From Vallitalea okinawensis (GTDB taxonomy: Bacteria > Bacillota > Clostridia > Lachnospirales > PQDH01), in contig NZ_PQDH01000002.1 of the NCBI RefSeq assembly GCF_002964605.1, positions 310,001 through 374,000 on the forward strand: a DNA stretch of 64,000 bases. Reading direction: 5' to 3'. Each line of letters begins with the position of its first letter. The first letter of the stretch is position 1. Shown in pieces: positions 60,601 through 64,000 of this stretch. Both the position numbers and the translations under genes were made by a program. The notes beneath the pieces were generated by a model. That model was given only the letters and a program-made list of their open reading frames with translations. It did not search any database and was not told where the DNA came from.

Positions 60601-62555
60601 ACAAATACTCGGATAGTTTCATCAGCATAGATTTGTCCTGATTCAGGTAACCTTGCGTAGGCATTGGCGTAGGCAAATACAATATCCTGGTACCCTGAAT
60701 TATATTTTGGGGTAAAACTAATGACACTTTTACCAAGTAAATCCGTCGTAGTAACCCCTTCCTTATAATCCATACCACCAATATTATAATTCACATCTAA
60801 ATTGGCTACTGGTGTTCCCTCATAGAACATAGTACTCACTTCAAAGTTAACCTCTTCGCCTACAAAAATTGCTTCCTTATCTTTGGTAACCTCAATTTTA
60901 TAAGCTGGTTTCACATAGTTTTCAACTTCTATATAGGTACTTGAAATAATCTCATCTTTATGTTTAATCGTTAGTTGATAGCCACCTTGTTCGAGGTTAG
61001 GTAAACTTAATTCTCCGTTATAGAATCCATTCTCCACTTTAAATGTCTCTATAACGTAAGGCATTTCCTGACCAAAGTAAGGTAAGAAATCCCAATACCA
61101 CCATCCGCCTTGACCAATTTCTACTGTTACTTCATCAATCTTTTCATCTTCATAGCGATGTTGCATGAAGCCCCAAAACTTAACTTTATCATCTGGTTGA
61201 TAAAGATTTCGATCTGTCTGGAAGTACTTCCAATACATGTCACTTTGGTTAGTACCATAATAGTAATATCTATAGGTGAGCAATACAGCACTGTGTCCAT
61301 TGGCTTCTATGGTATAGGTTTTCTTTTCATTTTGATCAGATTGGTTATTGATTTCTACTATACCATCATCATTACTTGTGTAAAGATTGTCAGTACCCAC
61401 TTCGCTAACGGTAGCAGAATTTACGGGTTTATCTGATTTTAAGTCATTAATCCACAGTAAGCTTCCATCAATGGATTCCATATAGTAGAAACTTAAATCC
61501 GTCACTTGAATAAATGTTTGAAACTGAATATCTTCCCAAGTACAATCCACAAGATAATAACCTTCTGGCAATCCTTCTGGTAAGTCTAAAAACTGCTGAT
61601 AAGATCTTTCTTGATTAATAGGCTGTTCGAAGGACATGACTTCGTCTAATCCTTCTGTTGCTATTTTATTTTCTTCTACTCCAAAATAAGACCATGATGG
61701 TGTTTCACTAAACTTATCAATTGCTTCAATAAAATCATTCATACTCTTGTAAGCATATACATTGGTCTTAATTGAATCGTCATATTTATCATTATAGACA
61801 TAATAATTCATTGGAATTTTGGGTACTTCATCAGTACCAAATTCATTCATCATATTACTAAAATTAAAATAACCCTTAGGTTCTGTATACTCACTTTCAT
61901 CTTTTGCAGCTGTTTCAAAAGTAAATGTATAATCTTCTTCTAATGATTGTTCAGATTCAGCTAATGATAATCCTGCTTTAAGTGTTATTGTATAAATCGT
62001 CTTCTCTTTTAATGCATTTGGCACAAAGACAACAACATTGCCATGCTCTTCAAATTTACCACTTACATTGGGTTCTATTTCAAAATAATCCTCTACTTCT
62101 GCGCCATAATGGCTAAAATATAATTCTATGCCTGTATTAACAGGAACATTAGAAGTCTCTGTACGTGGTAATGTTCCTAGAAGCTTGAAATCTGCAGTTG
62201 TCTGAAATGTCCAAGTCGATTCCAAAAACTTAAAAGTATATAGTTTATTTTTTTCCAGTTCTTTTTCTAATGTTATGAGGAAGCCATCTGCCTGTTCACT
62301 AACAGTAAACTCTATTTCTGGGTTAATGGTTAATTCCTTATCAATCTGCTCAAGAGCTATTTTTTCTTCCTCTGATTGTAGTAAAAAAGTTGACTTTGTA
62401 CTAATTCCAGTAGAATCTTGCTCCTGCGGAATGAGTGTATAGCCATTTCTAAAAGCTTCAGCTTTTACTTCTATACTACTATTAAATGAATTACTGTATA
62501 TAGCAGTAATTAAAAGTGCACAAACTAAAACAACACTTACAATCCTCTTTTTCAT
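57648..62555 (-). CDS. Secreted alpha-2-macroglobulin-like protein without thioester motif
   Basis: 1635 residues with a cleavable signal (1-33, no lipobox). An SbsA/Big_5-type Ig domain (LLGTLPRTETSNVPVNTGIE) precedes macroglobulin domains: KFWGFMQHRYEDEKIDEVTV and KVENGFYNGELSLPNLEQGG are MG2-like; NMVSIVDEAL-type DVMVNVSIVDEALFELWDQN and FPLPDNVTAWRMTMAG-type FKLPDNVTAWRMTM belong to the A2M region. The helical thioester-like domain (GLLMPTLYSLAYNSG, YLAYKARDILMNSYGMEFY) lacks the CxEQ motif of active traps. Bacterial family members protect the cell from proteases or build surface structures; without the thioester it cannot covalently trap. No penicillin-binding protein gene accompanies it. 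Confidence 0.88.
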   Translation of the reverse strand: MKKRIVSVVLVCALLITAIYSNSFNSSIEVKAEAFRNGYTLIPQEQDSTGISTKSTFLLQSEEEKIALEQIDKELTINPEIEFTVSEQADGFLITLEKELEKNKLYTFKFLESTWTFQTTADFKLLGTLPRTETSNVPVNTGIELYFSHYGAEVEDYFEIEPNVSGKFEEHGNVVVFVPNALKEKTIYTITLKAGLSLAESEQSLEEDYTFTFETAAKDESEYTEPKGYFNFSNMMNEFGTDEVPKIPMNYYVYNDKYDDSIKTNVYAYKSMNDFIEAIDKFSETPSWSYFGVEENKIATEGLDEVMSFEQPINQERSYQQFLDLPEGLPEGYYLVDCTWEDIQFQTFIQVTDLSFYYMESIDGSLLWINDLKSDKPVNSATVSEVGTDNLYTSNDDGIVEINNQSDQNEKKTYTIEANGHSAVLLTYRYYYYGTNQSDMYWKYFQTDRNLYQPDDKVKFWGFMQHRYEDEKIDEVTVEIGQGGWWYWDFLPYFGQEMPYVIETFKVENGFYNGELSLPNLEQGGYQLTIKHKDEIISSTYIEVENYVKPAYKIEVTKDKEAIFVGEEVNFEVSTMFYEGTPVANLDVNYNIGGMDYKEGVTTTDLLGKSVISFTPKYNSGYQDIVFAYANAYARLPESGQIYADETIRVFVNDIHVNIDAKIEDNKGFVTAQVNEIDLERINNGTAENDYDFLSNSVEGQKITGVIYKNEWKKREVGQYYDFINKEVKKQYDYYKETTKLQDIVLVTDQEGKAQVEINLPEDKNCYYTAELMTTDLSGKKMTFDPYFSEPWSYDPYDYDYYMLQSEKEEYNVDEMMAIQFVKGEEALGEGNYLYVTAQNGIKDYDVTDSSSYSKVFDLASIPNVEVKGIYFNGKTYIESDSFIPRLNFEKNRIIFTAETDKSTYKPGEEVTVNLKAQVYSDEMQRLVDAKDVMVNVSIVDEALFELWDQNVDTLQELYRWIGGGINSTYASHSNSGNNMIEPMYYGLDMAKSDVMEDAAVRANYSMVTKESSAEVYVRSEFKDTAIFETVYLDEKGEGTLTFKLPDNVTAWRMTMAGISETLQAGSNIEELKVTLPYFISTNINSTYLVGDQPFIGVTTYGNELKEGEAVHYEVTCEETGYVTTAEGKAFERVNIPLWEMEEGNYHITVKAVSESGYSDGLKEEINVVKTYHKVEAADYYDLEPGLTVKTNDAGMTSLTFVDQGKGLLMPTLYSLAYNSGKRVDQKYLAYKARDILMNSYGMEFYENEEVVLEDYQVDDGGYAILPYSESDVETTVKLLPVIKEDTNTLKVKMYLYNELNNEESRNRAAALYGLALLGEPVLLQAETLEQISNLTFKEEIYLALAFAELGDLYKAKALYKNEIQGYVETYDNVARVQYGHTEDSYLEYTALVMMLASQLDLEEKELFFDYVTHAYSKEILVNAELMVYVGEEIGGLADEELKVSYIYDGEDYEKNVKNGWAVTVKVPSIKLKDFKITDVEGEAALVAVYDKEIVSNQKDEDLKVTRTYMSYSTGEVTNDFEESDIVKVKIDWDIAKTAIDNAYTITDFAPSGLKPIDNPWEIGLKTGNGYWYRDIDGQRVTFHVYKNTEEYQPLYYYARVVTPGTYNAEGVIIQGSKVKDSMCIGESDQVTIKK

Positions 62556-62682
62556 GATAGATTGCCCCTTTCAGTATCTATTGACCTACATTTTTCTTAA
62601 TGCTTTCTATACTTTAGACGAAACGGTATGAAAAAAGTTCCATAAAAAATAAAAATATATTAAGAAAAGATGAGATTCCTTC

Positions 62683-63366
62683 TCATCTTTCGTATATACC
62701 TAATAGTTCATCGATCTCTTTACTTTTTTTAACTTGTTTTAGATGTAATAATGTTCTATAAATATGAATTGCATTTTGCAGTTGATTGTTTGCTAAGTAT
62801 ACCTTCATTATTCTCAAAAGAATTGCTTGATCTGGTTTAAAGTATGGTTGATATAAACCTATGTCTAAGGCTCTATCAAGGTAATTAACAGCTGATTGAT
62901 AATCCTCGATATTATAATAATAAAAACCTATCCTACCTAATGCCTCCAAGCGCTCTGACTCAGATAAAAAGGACTCCTCTAATCCCTTCTCAAGATGCTT
63001 AATACCTTTACAATAATAATCGTGAGATTTTTTAAATTCCCCAATCTCAGAATAGAGTTTAGCTACCTCTTCTAAAACCAATATCTCATCTTCTTTAGAT
63101 AAATAATCACTATTTAATACTTCAATATAGAGATCAATGGCTTTATGTTTATTCCTACTCTTTCTTGCTTTTTTTAATCTAGCTTCTGATCTATTATGGG
63201 GAGTTATCCAGTCTTTGACTTTATAAATATAACCAATAAGAATCAGTAGTGGAATCTGTATCCAAAGTGGCAGTATGCTAGTATCTTTTAGCATACTGCC
63301 AAAAGCTATTACTAATAAAAACAATACAATCTCAATAAGGCATCCTATTCCTTTTGAATACTTCAT
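62683..63366 (-). CDS. Membrane-anchored TPR protein
   Basis: 227 residues from ATG 63366, with GGAGGT 5 bases upstream (a TTG at 63378 would overlap it). Two N-terminal membrane segments (IGCLIEIVLFLLVIAFGSML and WIQIPLLILIGYIY) lead into TPR-like helix pairs from about 78 to 220: VLEEVAKLYSEIGEFKKSHDYY, ALGRIGFYYYNIEDYQSAVNYL, MKVYLANNQLQNAIHIYRTL. It probably presents a cytosolic scaffold. It is 127 bases upstream of the macroglobulin gene on the same strand, and may be in the same transcript. Confidence 0.75.
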   Translation of the reverse strand: MKYSKGIGCLIEIVLFLLVIAFGSMLKDTSILPLWIQIPLLILIGYIYKVKDWITPHNRSEARLKKARKSRNKHKAIDLYIEVLNSDYLSKEDEILVLEEVAKLYSEIGEFKKSHDYYCKGIKHLEKGLEESFLSESERLEALGRIGFYYYNIEDYQSAVNYLDRALDIGLYQPYFKPDQAILLRIMKVYLANNQLQNAIHIYRTLLHLKQVKKSKEIDELLGIYER

Positions 63367-63472
63367 TAGTACCTCCAACTCTACTTCAAATGTGTATCAG
63401 AAATACAATCCAATATATTTATTATAACCAAAAACCATCATTATACATTAATACCATTTTAGTCTATAACAT

Positions 63473-64000
63473 CTACTTATCCAGTCTAAAAGTCATCTTT
63501 ACAGGATTATGATCTGAGTTTTGAAATTCTAATGAAATGCCTTCAACTTCTTGTATCTCTATATTAGGAGATACTAAAAACCCATCAATAATAGACACAT
63601 AATTTTCGCCTTTTACATAAGGTGCTTCGTTTGTTCTATTAGTTGGCACTCTTGGATCTGCTCCCCAATTAAATCCTTCAGGAGTAAAATCATCTGGTAT
63701 ATCCTTTAACCAATCCGGCCATGGTAAGTTATTCTCAAAGACAGCTTGATCAACTCCTGGTAATAGGTGATTCCAATCGCCCCCAACTACTATGTAATTC
63801 CCATTCTGATATTCGTCTGTAAGGCATTCTTTTAAATAAGTCAATTGTTGCGCCCTGATGACTCCACCCTTATCATAAGCAGAAAGATGCGAATTGATAA
63901 CAACTAATTCTTTCCCATCTTCAATTGGTATTCTACTTTCTAAGAAGCAACGATCCAGTAACGCTAATTGTCTTGGCCATTTTTCTTTTCCTGGGTATTG
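63473..64000 (-). CDS. Endonuclease/exonuclease/phosphatase-family protein, N-terminus outside window
   Basis: The frame is open from the window edge (64000) to the stop at 63473 and gives the last 175 residues. Family motifs: VVINSHLSAYDKGG, IVVGGDWNH with the metal-binding Asp/Asn, SIIDGFLVSPN, and the terminal catalytic NSDHNPVKMTF (SDH). This is the C-terminal half of a DNase I-like metal-dependent phosphoesterase of the exported kind found in clostridia; the N-terminal part needed to judge a signal peptide is not visible. Its substrate (DNA, phospholipid or inositol phosphate) cannot be settled. Confidence 0.85.
   Translation of the reverse strand, partial: QYPGKEKWPRQLALLDRCFLESRIPIEDGKELVVINSHLSAYDKGGVIRAQQLTYLKECLTDEYQNGNYIVVGGDWNHLLPGVDQAVFENNLPWPDWLKDIPDDFTPEGFNWGADPRVPTNRTNEAPYVKGENYVSIIDGFLVSPNIEIQEVEGISLEFQNSDHNPVKMTFRLDK

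Noticed and set aside
57648-62555. Thioester CxEQ motif in the macroglobulin-like protein
   Set aside because: Searched in the expected helical region and along the chain; no C-x-E-Q is present.
1-64000. CRISPR array, tRNA or rRNA genes, prophage or insertion sequence
   Set aside because: No regularly spaced repeats, no tRNA T-arm/CCA-like structures, no rRNA-like stretch and no transposase or integrase motif were seen.

Overview
The window is AT-rich DNA from a motile, Gram-positive Clostridia-type organism. The evidence is strong GGAGG-type ribosome binding sites, TTGACA/TATAAT promoters, Rho-independent terminators, lipoproteins, a flagellin and OmpR, TetR, MarR, IclR and TrmB regulators. 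A Vallitalea-like member of the Lachnospirales would fit, but that placement is only an impression. No rRNA, tRNA, CRISPR array, phage gene or transposase was seen. Most genes lie on the minus strand.

Layout. 1-2255: a GH3 glycosidase cut by the window edge, divergent from an AraC regulator. 2338-5914: a FAD/Rieske oxidoreductase, convergent with a TetR-controlled trio (TetR, an SRPBCC-like protein, an ATC-hydrolase-like protein). 5983-8848: a lipoprotein metallopeptidase and a YtcJ-type amidohydrolase. 8957-11707: one transcription unit with a 208-residue conserved protein, a 25-residue hydrophobic peptide inside a structured RNA, an HD-GYP membrane protein and a DUF5317 membrane protein. 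11759-17663: housekeeping and small genes (rhodanese, HAD phosphatase, DUF952, DUF445, a lipoprotein, a Cys-rich peptide, TetR plus membrane protein). 17726-20436: an OpuC-type osmolyte ABC transporter. 20491-21813: a MarR/azoreductase pair. 21906-23842: an orphan flagellin whose surface domain is a predicted seven-bladed TolB-like propeller.

23947-37604 is a glycan utilisation locus. It holds two divergent NagB-type deaminases, an oligogalacturonate-lyase-like (PL22) propeller protein, an extracellular-glycan ABC importer (two permeases and a binding protein), a GH88/105 unsaturated uronyl hydrolase, a GH20 hexosaminidase, an IclR regulator and an aldose epimerase. Together they suggest import of an oligosaccharide containing uronic acid and hexosamine, followed by intracellular cleavage and deamination. 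The main operon and an adjacent TIM-barrel gene share the same promoter-operator architecture, so they are probably one regulon.

37699-46199: small and varied genes (46-residue peptide, ADP-ribosylglycohydrolase, anchored pullulanase, LysM protein, TrmB/O-methyltransferase pair, EF-hand protein). 46328-57424 is dominated by signalling: a decayed EF-hand duplicate, an OmpR-type two-component pair, an Lrp/glutamine synthetase pair, and a hybrid kinase, CheR, response regulator-GGDEF set. 57580-64000: a very large alpha-2-macroglobulin-like secreted protein without the thioester motif, a TPR membrane protein and a truncated endonuclease/exonuclease/phosphatase-family gene.

The strongest candidates for something new are the propeller-bearing flagellin, the structured RNA/25-residue peptide locus beside the HD-GYP gene, and the uronate-hexosamine locus with its duplicated operator.
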